Assembly: GCF_032460525.1 (NCBI RefSeq)
Contig: NZ_CP135963.1
Span: 4,340,001-4,404,000 of the forward strand
Direction of reading: 5' to 3'
DNA: 64,000 bases
Origin: Geodermatophilus sp. DSM 44513
GTDB lineage: Bacteria; Actinomycetota; Actinomycetes; Mycobacteriales; Geodermatophilaceae
Shown here: positions 42,121 to 50,684 of the stretch, piece by piece
Layout: each line of letters starts with the position of its first letter
Numbering within the stretch: the stretch's first letter is position 1
Made by a program: the position numbers and the translations under genes
The notes under the pieces: model-generated
What the model was told of the DNA's origin: nothing
Seen by the model: only the letters and a program-made list of their open reading frames with translations
Databases searched by the model: none

Positions 42121-42711
42121 ATGGCCGTCGTGGGCGTGCCGACCGACCTGCCGGTGCGGGCCTTCCCCAGTCAGGCGGCGCTGGAGGAGTGGCTGGCGGC
42201 CGAGCACGCAACCGCGCCCGGGCTGTACGTGCAGATCGCCAAGAAGGGGTCCGGCGTCCCGTCGGTGACGTATCCCGAGCTGGTCGAGTCGGTGCTCTGC
42301 TTCGGCTGGATCGACGGCCGGTCCAACAGCCTGGACGACACGTCCTACCTGGTGCGGATCACCCCGCGGCGGCCGCGCAGCGTCTGGTCGCAGAAGAACG
42401 TGGCCACGGTCGCGGAGCTCACCGCGGCCGGGCGGATGCGCCCGGCCGGGCTGGCGGCGGTCGAGGCGGCCCGGGCCGACGGCCGCTGGGACCGGGCCTA
42501 CGCCGGACCGGCGACGGCCGCCGTGCCCGACGACCTCGCCGCCGCGCTGGCCGCCGAGCCGGCGGCGCAGGAGGCCTTCGCCGGCCTGGACGCCCAGAAC
42601 CGCTACGCGGTCCTCTTCCGGGTGCAGACCGCCGCCACCGAGCAGACCCGCGCCCGGCGGATCGCCGCGCTCGTGACGATGCTCGCCGAGGGTCGCCGTC
42701 CGTACGGGTGA
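42121..42711 (+). CDS. YdeI/OmpD-associated family protein
   Basis: A 196-residue protein with the family blocks PVRAFPSQAALEEWLAAEH, then PSVTYPELVESVLCFGWIDGRSNSLDDTSYLVRITPRRPRSVWSQKNV, and the C-terminal RRIAALVTMLAEGRRPYG. This family occurs widely in bacteria and is uncharacterised; a role in the periplasm or with OmpD was suggested for some members, but there is no signal peptide here. ATG 42121 is chosen over ATG 42100 and GTG 42130. Confidence 0.82.
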   Translation: MAVVGVPTDLPVRAFPSQAALEEWLAAEHATAPGLYVQIAKKGSGVPSVTYPELVESVLCFGWIDGRSNSLDDTSYLVRITPRRPRSVWSQKNVATVAELTAAGRMRPAGLAAVEAARADGRWDRAYAGPATAAVPDDLAAALAAEPAAQEAFAGLDAQNRYAVLFRVQTAATEQTRARRIAALVTMLAEGRRPYG

Positions 42712-42717
42712 GGCCGC

Positions 42718-43797
42718 TCAGAGGACGCGGCGGGCCCCGGCGTAGTCGCCGATGTCCACGGTGGTCACCGCGACCGGCATGCCGAAGGTGCGCGCGTGCA
42801 CCATCTTGCCGTTCCCCACGTAGATGCCCACGTGGTAGACGGGGGAGCCGAAGTAGACCAGGTCACCGGGCTGCAGGTCGCCGCGGGCGACGGCCACGCC
42901 CATCCGGGACTGCGCCCGGCTGGAGTGCGGCAGGGAGACCCCGATCGCCTCGTACGCGAAGCTGGTCAGGCCCGAGCAGTCGAAGCCGTCGGGACCCGTG
43001 CCGCCCCACACGTAGGCGTCGCCCACCTGGGCGAGCGCGGCCGCCAGCACGGCGCCCACGTCCCCGTTGGGTGCGGCGGCCACGACGGCGTCCGTGTCCG
43101 GCGGGGCCAGCGACGGGCCGGCGACCGTGGTGAGCACGGCGGCCTGCGCAGCGGCGGACAGCGCGGCGTAGTCCTGCTCGTACTGCTGCTGGCGGGCCTG
43201 CACCTCGGTCCGCTGGCGGTCCAGCTCGGCGAGGGCCGCGGTGGCCTGCGCGGCGGCGGCGTCGGCGTCCGCGCGGGCCTGCTCGGCCTGGCGCTGGGCG
43301 ATCGAGACCTCGGCCAGCAGCCCCTCGGTGTGCGCGGCGATGAGGTCCAGCGTGGTCATCTGCTGGACGACGTCCGCGGCGGAGTCGCCGGTGAGGAAGG
43401 CGGCCATCCGGGACTGCGACGTGCCGGAGGTCTGCGCGATGGCCGCCAGCTGCGGGGCGTAGCCGGCCAGCACGGCGTCGGCCTGCGCGGCGGTCGCACC
43501 GGCGACCGCCGCGGTCTGCTGGTGCTGGGCGACGGTCAGCTGGGCCTCGTGCACCTGCTCGTCCAGGACGGCCAGCTGCCGGCCGGCCTCGGCGACCAGG
43601 CGGGCGGCGTCGTCGGCGGTGGCCGGAGCGGCCGGTGCGGCGGGGGTGACCGGAGCGGCGGGTGCGGCCGGGGTGTCGGGTGCGGCGCCCGCGCTGCCCG
43701 GCGCCAGCAGCACGCCGACGACCACGGCGAGCGACAGGGGGGCGGCACCCAGTGCGCCGCGCGACCAGTGCCGGCTCGTCGTCCTGTCGTGGCCCAT
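42718..43797 (-). CDS. Secreted NlpC/P60 peptidoglycan endopeptidase (second copy)
   Basis: A 359-residue exported wall hydrolase of the same plan as the one at 561-1619. It has a signal peptide (LSLAVVVGVLLAPGSAGAAP), a Pro/Ala linker, a coiled coil (residues 64-225) and an NlpC/P60 domain with Cys274 in FDCSGLTSF, His in VYHVGIYVGNGKMVH. Differences from the first copy are mainly in the linker and coil. ATG 43797 directly precedes the signal peptide. It is likely to be held inactive by its coil until a partner releases it. Confidence 0.92.
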   Translation of the reverse strand: MGHDRTTSRHWSRGALGAAPLSLAVVVGVLLAPGSAGAAPDTPAAPAAPVTPAAPAAPATADDAARLVAEAGRQLAVLDEQVHEAQLTVAQHQQTAAVAGATAAQADAVLAGYAPQLAAIAQTSGTSQSRMAAFLTGDSAADVVQQMTTLDLIAAHTEGLLAEVSIAQRQAEQARADADAAAAQATAALAELDRQRTEVQARQQQYEQDYAALSAAAQAAVLTTVAGPSLAPPDTDAVVAAAPNGDVGAVLAAALAQVGDAYVWGGTGPDGFDCSGLTSFAYEAIGVSLPHSSRAQSRMGVAVARGDLQPGDLVYFGSPVYHVGIYVGNGKMVHARTFGMPVAVTTVDIGDYAGARRVL

Positions 43798-43982
43798 GAC
43801 CGGCCCCTTCCCGCCGCGCCCCGCCCCGGGAGGGGGACGGAGTTCCGAGCGCGTGAGCACGCACAGTAAGGACACGACGTCAAGGGGTAGGTGATGGCGC
43901 GCGGGCCGCCGATCGCGGCGCCCACCTCATCCGTCCCACGGCTCCCGCCCGGCGCGCGCGCCGCAGGAGGCGCGCCGGTCGC

Positions 43983-44471
43983 TCAGCGGCGGCGGGGCGG
44001 GGCGGAGCCCGAGGGGGTGCGGTCCGGCGCCAGCGGGACCAGCCGGTCGGCCACCGCGCCGGTGACGAAGGAGTACACGGCCTTGCCGGCGAGGTCGACG
44101 ACCTGGTCGCGACGGGACCACGTCCACGGCGGCGCGCCGACGCCGGTGGCGTTCTCCAGCGTCTGGTCGGTGGCCAGCCGCACCGAGGTGTACCAGGCCG
44201 AGGCGCGCCAGCCGCGCAGGCCGCTGGCCGACCACACGCCGCGCAGCGCGCCGACGAGCGCGCCGGTGCCCCAGTGCATGAGGTGGTTGCGCACCGCCGG
44301 GCGCGCGGAGCCGGGGAGGCGGCGCCCGGTCGTCAGCGCCGTCAGGGTGCGCGCGGGCACGTAGGAGTCCGGCCGGGAGGTCACCGCCTGCTCGACCTCC
44401 TCCGCGAGCGTCATCGCCGCGGTGCCGGCCAGGCCGGCGAGGGCGCCCCGGAGGGCAGCGCGTCCGAGCAT
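43983..44471 (-). CDS. Putative membrane-associated protein of unknown function
   Basis: A 162-residue protein starting MLGRAALRGALAGLAGTAAMTLAEEVEQAV, with a Gly/Ala-rich hydrophobic N-terminus. A second hydrophobic stretch (HLMHWGTGALVGALRGVWSA) and a third near the C-terminus (DLAGKAVYSFVTGAVADRL) suggest membrane association. ATG 44471 is preferred over the frame's earlier ATG. I do not recognise the family with confidence. It lies next to three tandem non-coding repeats. Confidence 0.65.
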   Translation of the reverse strand: MLGRAALRGALAGLAGTAAMTLAEEVEQAVTSRPDSYVPARTLTALTTGRRLPGSARPAVRNHLMHWGTGALVGALRGVWSASGLRGWRASAWYTSVRLATDQTLENATGVGAPPWTWSRRDQVVDLAGKAVYSFVTGAVADRLVPLAPDRTPSGSAPPRRR

Positions 44472-44525
44472 GTGGGCACCCCTACCCGGGCGGGCGCCTC
44501 GGGTACCACGCCCCCGGTGAGGTGC

Positions 44526-44661
44526 GGAACGGCTCGCGTGCAGGGTCCCACCGTGAGCCCGGCGACGTGCTGGAACAGCCCCCGTGCAGGGTCCTGCCGC
44601 GACCCCAGTGGGTGCTGGAACGGCCACCCTCCAGGGGCCCGCGCCGAGCGAGCGAGGCGTG
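44526..44661 (+). repeat. Three degenerate tandem repeats of about 45 bp in an intergenic region
   Basis: Units start with GGAAC at 44526, 44572 and 44617. Shared parts are GGAAC[GA]GC, then GTGCAGGGTCC in units 1 and 2 (CTCCAGGGGCC in unit 3), and a GTGCT end in units 1 and 2. They lie between two minus-strand genes and are not coding. Their role is unknown; they may be an interspersed repeat of the host. Confidence 0.7.
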
Positions 44662-44662
44662 G

Positions 44663-44680
44663 GGAGGAGGGTGGTCCTCC
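44663..44680. terminator. Short hairpin past the Cys-rich gene
   Basis: GGAGGA (44663-44668) and TCCTCC (44675-44680) flank GGGTGG directly after the stop codon of the minus-strand Cys-rich gene. The fit as a terminator is moderate because the stem is only 6 bp. Confidence 0.45.
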
Positions 44681-44681
44681 T

Positions 44682-44981
44682 TCAGCCGGCCAGGGGCTCC
44701 GGGGCGTCGAGGGCGGCGACCATCTCCAGGTCGCGGACGATGGCGGTGAGCTCCTCGGCCGTCCACGGCTCGCAGCAGTCGCAGTCGTGCCGGTAGCTGA
44801 CCAGGCCGATCAGGCCCCGCGCCTGGTCCTCGGCGATGGCCAGGCTGCCGGCCGAGGGGTGGCGGTGGCACGCGCACGCGGCGGCGCACAGACCCAGGCC
44901 CCAGCCGGACACCACGACGGTGTCCCCGTCGTCCCACACCCGCCCGATCTGGAAGACCGACGGCTTCTGACTCCTCGTCAC
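44682..44981 (-). CDS. Small Cys/His-rich hypothetical protein
   Basis: A 99-residue protein with dense metal-ligand candidates: LCAAACACHRH near residue 31 and YRHDCDCCEPW near residue 63, seven Cys and four His in all. The C-terminal helix begins at WTAEELTAIVRDLEMV. The arrangement suggests zinc or iron-sulfur binding, but I recognise no family. It lies alone; a 270-bp upstream stretch holds repeated GCACAA words (45103, 45129, 45176) that may be control sites. Confidence 0.7.
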   Translation of the reverse strand: MTRSQKPSVFQIGRVWDDGDTVVVSGWGLGLCAAACACHRHPSAGSLAIAEDQARGLIGLVSYRHDCDCCEPWTAEELTAIVRDLEMVAALDAPEPLAG

Positions 44982-45255
44982 CGAGTGCTCCCCTCACCTG
45001 TCCGGCTGTGCCGGAGCCGTCCGCGGCCGGGCGAGGAGACCCCGTCCACTGCTCGCCTCGGCGTGCAGTGGGCGGTGCGTCAGTACTCGGGACGACCACC
45101 GTGCACAACAGACGGTAGGTGGTCGGACGCACAACGTCACGTACGCCACCCCACAAACGTGTGACGGACCGGTCGGCACAACTCACCGGACGCCGTCACA
45201 GCAGCCCCACCCGTCCGCGCGGGCCCGCGCAGCGGGGGGCAGGAGGGTCCTTGCG

Positions 45256-46647
45256 TCAGCTGGCGGGGGACACCGAGCTCATGTTGAAGTCCGGGACGCG
45301 GACGGCGGGCATGGCGGCGCGGGTGAACCAGTCGCTCCACTCGCGCGGCAGCGTGCGCTCGGTGCGGCCGGCCTGGGTGATGCGCCCCAGCAGGTCCACC
45401 GGGGACTCGTTGAACCGGAAGTTGTTCACCGCGCCGACCACCTCCCCGCCCTCGACGAGGAACACCCCGTCGCGGGTCAGGCCGGTCAGCAGCAGCGTCT
45501 GCGGGTCGACCTCGCGGATGTACCACAGCGTGGTCAGCAGCAGCCCGCGGTCGGTGGCGGCGACCATCTCCTCCAGCGACGCGGTGGCGCCCGGCTGCTC
45601 CAGGACCAGGTTGTCGACGGCGGCGATGGCCGGGGCGGTGGTCTTCAGCGCCCAGGCCCGCGGGCGGATCAGGTTGGTGAGCACGCCGCCGGAGATCCAG
45701 TCGACGGCCGGGGTGGCCATGCCGTTGTCGAACACCGACGCCGTCCCCGACGATCCGCCGACGACCTGGAACGGGCGGGCCTCCAGGCCGGGCTCGAACG
45801 GGTCGCTGCGCAGCGTCAGCGGCAGCGCGGCCAGCCGCTCGCCGATCCGGTTGCCACCGCCGGGCTTCGCGTAGACGTTGCGGCCCTCGTCGGCGTCGCG
45901 GGCCCCCATCGTCCAGTGGGCGTAGATCACCAGGTCGGCCAGCGCCGAGGGGGGCAGCAGCGTCTCGTAGCGGCCGGCGGGCAGCTCGACCCGTCGCTGC
46001 GACCAGCCGAGCCCCCGCTGCACCTCGGCGACCAGGTCGGCCACCGAGACGTCGGTGAAGTCACGGGTGCCGACGCCGGCCCACACCGAGCGGCTCATGT
46101 CGGCGCTCTTGCCGTTGAGCTCCACCCGGCCGCCGGGCTGGTCGTGCCGCAGCCGCAGCCCGGTCGAGGTGCCGAGGTAGGTGGTGGACATGCCGTGCTC
46201 GGCGTAGCCGAAGAGCAGCTCGTCGCGGTCACGGGCACCGCCGAAGGCCTCCCCGAGGGCCGGGGCGACGTCGCGGAAGACGGCGATCGAGGTCTCCGCG
46301 GGGTCGGCGTCCCAGTCGCCGGCACCCGCCGGCGTCTCGCTGACCAGGGGGACGGCGTCCTCGGCCGGGCCGGCGTCCCGGGCGGCCTGCTCGCTGGCGG
46401 CCACCAGCTCCCCCACGTCGGGGTTGCCGGTGCGGGCCACGGTGCCGGCCGCCATCCCGGCGCCGCCGTCGACGAAGGAGACGACCACGACCTGCCGGGA
46501 GCGCGTGGCGCCGTTGGTGGTCAGGCTGTTGTTGGCCCAGCGGAGGTTGGCCTCGGAGCTCTCCACGACGAAGACGACCTGCCCGTCGGCGGTGGAGGCG
46601 GCCAGCGCCTTCTCGACGACGTCCTGCGGACGCAACCAGCTGCTCAT
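45256..46647 (-). CDS. TldE/PmbA-family protein
   Basis: A 463-residue non-catalytic partner of the TldD metalloprotease. It shares the TldD/PmbA N-terminal domain (VFVVESSEANLRWANNSLTTNG) and central parts but lacks the HExxxH motif, as in TldE. The C-terminal SSSGTASVF...TGLTRDGVFLVEGGEVVGAVNNFRFNES block is typical. TldD/TldE complexes cleave leader peptides or unfolded peptides in the cytosol. It overlaps the end of the tldD-like gene by 4 bp (ATGA), so they are coexpressed. Confidence 0.9.
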   Translation of the reverse strand: MSSWLRPQDVVEKALAASTADGQVVFVVESSEANLRWANNSLTTNGATRSRQVVVVSFVDGGAGMAAGTVARTGNPDVGELVAASEQAARDAGPAEDAVPLVSETPAGAGDWDADPAETSIAVFRDVAPALGEAFGGARDRDELLFGYAEHGMSTTYLGTSTGLRLRHDQPGGRVELNGKSADMSRSVWAGVGTRDFTDVSVADLVAEVQRGLGWSQRRVELPAGRYETLLPPSALADLVIYAHWTMGARDADEGRNVYAKPGGGNRIGERLAALPLTLRSDPFEPGLEARPFQVVGGSSGTASVFDNGMATPAVDWISGGVLTNLIRPRAWALKTTAPAIAAVDNLVLEQPGATASLEEMVAATDRGLLLTTLWYIREVDPQTLLLTGLTRDGVFLVEGGEVVGAVNNFRFNESPVDLLGRITQAGRTERTLPREWSDWFTRAAMPAVRVPDFNMSSVSPAS

Positions 46648-48158
46648 CGTCCGGCCTCCTGCACCGTGTTGAGGATGGTCACGCCCTCGAACAGGGCCAC
46701 CGGGCAGCCGTGGCTGACCGGGGCGATCTGCCCGGGCTGGGCCTTGCCGCAGTTGAAGGCGCCGCCGAGGACGTAGGTCTGCGGGCCGCCCACCACGCGC
46801 ATCGAGCCCCAGAAGTCCGTCGTCGTCGCCTGGTAGGCCACGTCGCGCAGCTGGCCGGCCAGCCGGCCGCCCTCGATCCGGTAGAAGCGCTGGCCGGTGA
46901 ACTGGAAGTTGTAGCGCTGCATGTCGATCGACCAGCTCTTGTCGCCGACGACGTAGACGCCGCGCTCGACGCCGGCGATCACCTCGGCGGTGGAGGGGCC
47001 GTCGGGGGCGGGCTGCAGCGAGACGTTGGCCATCCGCTGCACCGGCGTGTGCTGCGGGGAGTCGGCGAACGCGCAGCCGTTGGAGCGGGACATGCCGCCC
47101 AGGCGCGCGGTGTTGCGGTCGACCTGGTACCCGACCAGCACGCCGTCGCGCACGATGTCCCAGCGCTGGCCCGCGACGCCCTCGTCGTCCCAGCCGACCG
47201 TGGACAGCCCGTGCTCGGCCGTCCGGTCACCGGTGACGTTCATGACCGCCGACCCGTACTGCAGGCTGCCGAGCCCGTCGACGGTGGCGAAGGACGTGCC
47301 GGCGTAGGCGGCCTCGTAGCCCAGCGCCCGGTCCAGCTCGGTGGCGTGGCCGATGGACTCGTGGATGGTCAGCCACAGGTTCGACGGGTCGACGACCAGG
47401 TCGTAGCGCCCCGGCTCCACCGACGGCGCCTTCGTCTTCTCCACCAGCAGCGACGGGATCTCCGCGATCTCGGCGCGCCAGTCCCAGCCCGTTCCGGTGA
47501 GGTACTCCCAGCCGCGGCCGGCCGGCGCGGCGGTCGTGCGCATGCTCTCGAAGGCGCCGGTGGCGCGGTCGACGGTGAGCGCGGTGAGCGACGGGTGGGT
47601 GCGCACCCGCTGCTGGCGGGTCCGGGTGCCGGCGGTGTCGGCGTAGTACTTCTGCTCCTTGACGGTCTGGCACACCGTCTGCACGTGCTCCACGCCGTCG
47701 GCGGCCAGCAGCTGCTCGGACAGCTCGGTGAGCAGCGCGGTCTTCTCGCCGTCGGGCACGCCGAACGGGTCGACGTCGTAGTCCGACACCCACACCGCGT
47801 CCGGGTACACCGGCTCGGGGGCGAGCTCGACGCGGTCGCTGTTCACCGCCGCCGACAGCTGCGCCACCGCGACGGCCTCCTCGGCCAGCCGGACGGCCTC
47901 GGCCGCGGTGAGGACGACGCCCGCGGCGAAGCCCCAGGTGCCCTCGTGCACCACCCGCACGGCCAGCCCGAGGTCCTCGCCGTCGGCCAGGGCCTCCAGC
48001 CGGGCGTCGCGCAGGCTGATCGACTGGGTGCGGATCCGCTCCACGCGGATGTCGGCGTGCTCGCAGCCCAGGTCGACCGCGCGGGTGAGCGCGGCGTCGG
48101 TCAGCGCGGAGAGGGGGAGGGCGAGGAAGGACGCGTCCACGTCGCGGGAGGCAGCCAC
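46644..48158 (-). CDS. TldD-family metalloprotease
   Basis: A 504-residue protein with the zinc motif HESIGH (266-271), the Cys metal ligand in GAFNCGKAQPGQIAPVSHGC, and the TldD N-terminal domain. It forms a proteolytic complex with the downstream TldE-like protein. Such pairs mature microcin-like or other ribosomal peptides in some bacteria; no such peptide was identified nearby. Its 5' end overlaps the 3' end of an oxidoreductase gene by 58 bp on the same strand. Confidence 0.92.
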   Translation of the reverse strand: MAASRDVDASFLALPLSALTDAALTRAVDLGCEHADIRVERIRTQSISLRDARLEALADGEDLGLAVRVVHEGTWGFAAGVVLTAAEAVRLAEEAVAVAQLSAAVNSDRVELAPEPVYPDAVWVSDYDVDPFGVPDGEKTALLTELSEQLLAADGVEHVQTVCQTVKEQKYYADTAGTRTRQQRVRTHPSLTALTVDRATGAFESMRTTAAPAGRGWEYLTGTGWDWRAEIAEIPSLLVEKTKAPSVEPGRYDLVVDPSNLWLTIHESIGHATELDRALGYEAAYAGTSFATVDGLGSLQYGSAVMNVTGDRTAEHGLSTVGWDDEGVAGQRWDIVRDGVLVGYQVDRNTARLGGMSRSNGCAFADSPQHTPVQRMANVSLQPAPDGPSTAEVIAGVERGVYVVGDKSWSIDMQRYNFQFTGQRFYRIEGGRLAGQLRDVAYQATTTDFWGSMRVVGGPQTYVLGGAFNCGKAQPGQIAPVSHGCPVALFEGVTILNTVQEAGR

Positions 48159-49234
48159 CGGTTCTGTCTACCAGGGGCGGCCGACAGCGCACGGTGCACC
48201 CGGAGGGCCGTCCGGCGGGCGTCGCGGTCCACGCCGTCGAGCAGCCCGGAGTTCACCCGGGTCTGCCACGGCAGCCCCATCCAGTGCAGCCCGGGCACCG
48301 GGGAGGCGCCGCGGTCGGAGCGGGGCGCGCCGTCCCCGTCGAGGGCGCCGGGGACGTCGACCCAGCCGGTGTCGGGCGCGAAGCCGGTGCACCACAGCAC
48401 GCTGGCGACCTCCTCGACCGACCCGTCGGACAGGCCGACCCGGTCGCCGTCGGCGCTGACCACCCGGTGCGGGAGCACCCGGACGACGCCGCGGCGGCGC
48501 AGCCGGTCCAGCTCCCGGCCCACGACCGCGTCGCCGCGGGCGCGGATGCGCCGGGACACCCAGGCGTCCCGGTCGGCGTTGAGCACGCCGCTGACCAGCA
48601 GCCAGTCGAACAGGCCCACCCCGAGCGCGCGCTCCGGCACGTAGCGGGGCTCGCGGGCGCTGGCGACCGTGACCTCGTGGGTGGCGGCCAGCTCGACGGC
48701 CAGCTGGGCGGCGGAGTTGCCGCCGCCGACGACCAGCACCCGCCCGGGCGGGACGTCGTCCGCGCGGCGGTAGTCGGCCGAGTGCAGCTGGGGGACGGCG
48801 AGGTCGCGGGCCGCCTCGGGCACGGACGGCCGGCGGAACGCCCCGGTGGCGACCACCACCTGCCGCGCGCGCACCGGCCCCGCGGGCGTGTCCGCGCAGA
48901 AGCCGTCGCCGTCGGGGGCGAGCCGCCGCACCGGGGTGCCCGTGCGCACCCGCAGGCCCCACCGGCGGGCGTAGTCGCGCAGGTAGCCAGTCACCTCCTC
49001 CCGCGACGGCGCCGGCGTCGGGCCGGGCGGGAACGGCAGCCCGGGCAGCCCGGAGTACCGGCGCGGGGTGAACAGCCGCAGGGACTCCCAGCGCTCGCAC
49101 CAGCTCTGCCCGATGCCGCGCGCCTCGAGGACCAGCACGTCGCGGACGCCGAGGCGCTGCAGGTGGTACGCCGTCCCGAGGCCGGCCTGCCCGGCCCCGA
49201 CGACGAGGACGTCGGGAGTGCTCACCACACCCAT
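48101..49234 (-). CDS. Flavin-dependent oxidoreductase (monooxygenase-like)
   Basis: A 377-residue FAD/NAD(P)-binding protein. FAD site GAGQAGLGTAYHL at the N-terminus, CERWESLRLFTP, the second dinucleotide site VVGGGNSAAQLAVELA, and CTGFAPDTGWVDVPG. It resembles class B flavin monooxygenases (YUCCA/CzcO-like) that oxidise N, S or C of small organics. The C-terminal tail (QNRWLPPATWTRPSSPSPSPR) runs into the tldD gene and may be extra read-through. ATG 49234; GTG 49225 possible. Confidence 0.85.
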   Translation of the reverse strand: MGVVSTPDVLVVGAGQAGLGTAYHLQRLGVRDVLVLEARGIGQSWCERWESLRLFTPRRYSGLPGLPFPPGPTPAPSREEVTGYLRDYARRWGLRVRTGTPVRRLAPDGDGFCADTPAGPVRARQVVVATGAFRRPSVPEAARDLAVPQLHSADYRRADDVPPGRVLVVGGGNSAAQLAVELAATHEVTVASAREPRYVPERALGVGLFDWLLVSGVLNADRDAWVSRRIRARGDAVVGRELDRLRRRGVVRVLPHRVVSADGDRVGLSDGSVEEVASVLWCTGFAPDTGWVDVPGALDGDGAPRSDRGASPVPGLHWMGLPWQTRVNSGLLDGVDRDARRTALRVHRALSAAPGRQNRWLPPATWTRPSSPSPSPR

Positions 49235-49265
49235 CCTCCCCGCGCGCAGCGCCTACCGTCGGGCC

Positions 49266-50684
49266 GTGCGCGGACGACGGGACGACGACGGGGTGGACCT
49301 GCTGGTCATCGGCGGCGGGACGGCGGGGATGGTGGGCGCGAAGACCGCTGCGAGCCTCGGTGCCCGCGTGCTGCTGGTCGAGCGCGACCGCACCGGCGGG
49401 GACTGCCTGTGGACCGGCTGCGTCCCCTCCAAGGCGCTGCTGGCCGCCGCCGACGCCGCCGCGAGCGCCCGCACCGCCGGCCGGTTCGGCGTGCACGCCG
49501 GCGACGTGACCGTCGACTTCGCCGGGGTGCGCGCGCACGTGCGGGCCGCGATCGAGCACATCGCGCCGGTCGACTCCGCCGAGGCGCTGCAGGCCGCCGG
49601 CGTCCGGGTCGAGATCGGCGACGCCGTGCTCACCGGACCCGACACGGCCACGGTCGGCGGCCGCACCGTCCGCTTCGGCCGCGCGCTGCTGGCCACCGGC
49701 GCCGCCCCCGCGCTCCCGCCGGTCGACGGCCTGGCCGAGGCCGGCCCGCTGACCAGCGAGACGGTGTGGGACGACCTCACCGAGCTGCCGCGGCGGCTGG
49801 CCGTCCTCGGTGGCGGCCCGATCGGCTGCGAGCTCGGCCAGGCCTTCGCCCGGCTCGGCTCGGCGGTCACCGTGGTCGACGGCGCCGACCGGCTGCTCAG
49901 CAAGGAGCCCGCGGAGGCCGCCGCGATCGTGACGGCGGCGCTGCGCCGCGACGGGGTCACCGTGTGCACCGGCTCCGGCGTCACCGCCGTCCGCGACGGG
50001 GCGCTGCAGCTGGCCGACGGCTCCGCCGTCCCGTTCGACCGGCTGCTCGTCGCCGTCGGCCGCACGCCCCGCACCGCGGACCTCGGCTGCCCGGCCGCCG
50101 GGGTCGAGCTGCGCGAGGACGGCACCGTGGCGGTCGACGACGCGCTGCGGACGACGAACCCGCGGATCTGGGCCGCCGGCGACCTCACCGGGCACCCGCA
50201 GTTCACCCACACCGCCGGCGTCCACGGCAGTCTGGCCGCCACCAACGCGCTGCTCGGGCTGCGCCGCACCGTCGACCCGGTCGTGCCGCGGGTCACCTAC
50301 ACCTCCCCCGAGGTGGCCTCGGTCGGCCTGCCGCCCGAGCGGGGCGCCGCGGTGCGCCGGGTCGGTCACGGACACGTCGACCGGGCGGTCACCGACGGGG
50401 AGACCGACGGGTTCACCACGCTGGTGCTCGACCGCCGCCGCCGCGTCGTCGGCGCGACCGCAGTGGGCCCGCGGGCCGGGGAGGTGCTCGGCGAGCTGAC
50501 CCTCGCCGTCCGCCGGGGGCTGACCACCGCCGACCTGGCCGGCACCACACACGCCTACCCCACCTACAGCGGGGCGGCCTGGGACGCCGCGGTGGACGAC
50601 GTCCGCGCGCGGCTGGCCGGGCCGGTGCTCGGCCGGGTGCTGCGGGCCGCCGTCCGGCTGCGCGCTCAGCGCAGCGCGCGGTAG
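49266..50684 (+). CDS. Pyridine nucleotide-disulfide oxidoreductase (mercuric reductase/LpdA-like)
   Basis: A 472-residue class I disulfide oxidoreductase. It has an FAD site VIGGGTAGMVGAKTA, redox CxxxxC in GGDCLWTGCVPSK, an NAD site VLGGGPIGCELGQAFARLG, and a C-terminal dimer domain with HAYPTYSGAAWDA, matching the family's H-x-H-P-T motif with Tyr in place of the second His. Likely reduces a disulfide or quinone; a true Hg(II) reductase is not supported because C-terminal paired Cys are missing. Starts at GTG 49266; the 3' end overlaps the next gene convergently by 19 bp. Confidence 0.88.
   Translation: MRGRRDDDGVDLLVIGGGTAGMVGAKTAASLGARVLLVERDRTGGDCLWTGCVPSKALLAAADAAASARTAGRFGVHAGDVTVDFAGVRAHVRAAIEHIAPVDSAEALQAAGVRVEIGDAVLTGPDTATVGGRTVRFGRALLATGAAPALPPVDGLAEAGPLTSETVWDDLTELPRRLAVLGGGPIGCELGQAFARLGSAVTVVDGADRLLSKEPAEAAAIVTAALRRDGVTVCTGSGVTAVRDGALQLADGSAVPFDRLLVAVGRTPRTADLGCPAAGVELREDGTVAVDDALRTTNPRIWAAGDLTGHPQFTHTAGVHGSLAATNALLGLRRTVDPVVPRVTYTSPEVASVGLPPERGAAVRRVGHGHVDRAVTDGETDGFTTLVLDRRRRVVGATAVGPRAGEVLGELTLAVRRGLTTADLAGTTHAYPTYSGAAWDAAVDDVRARLAGPVLGRVLRAAVRLRAQRSAR

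Noticed and set aside
44526..44661. CRISPR array
   Set aside because: The three units are degenerate along their length, without constant repeats and unique spacers, and no cas genes are near.
46644..48158. Peptide-maturation (bacteriocin) cluster around the TldD/TldE pair
   Set aside because: No precursor-like small gene, modification enzyme or exporter is adjacent; the pair looks like the housekeeping form.
49266..50684. Mercuric reductase (merA)
   Set aside because: The redox CxxxxC is present, but the C-terminal Cys pair and any mer genes are absent, so Hg(II) specificity is not supported.
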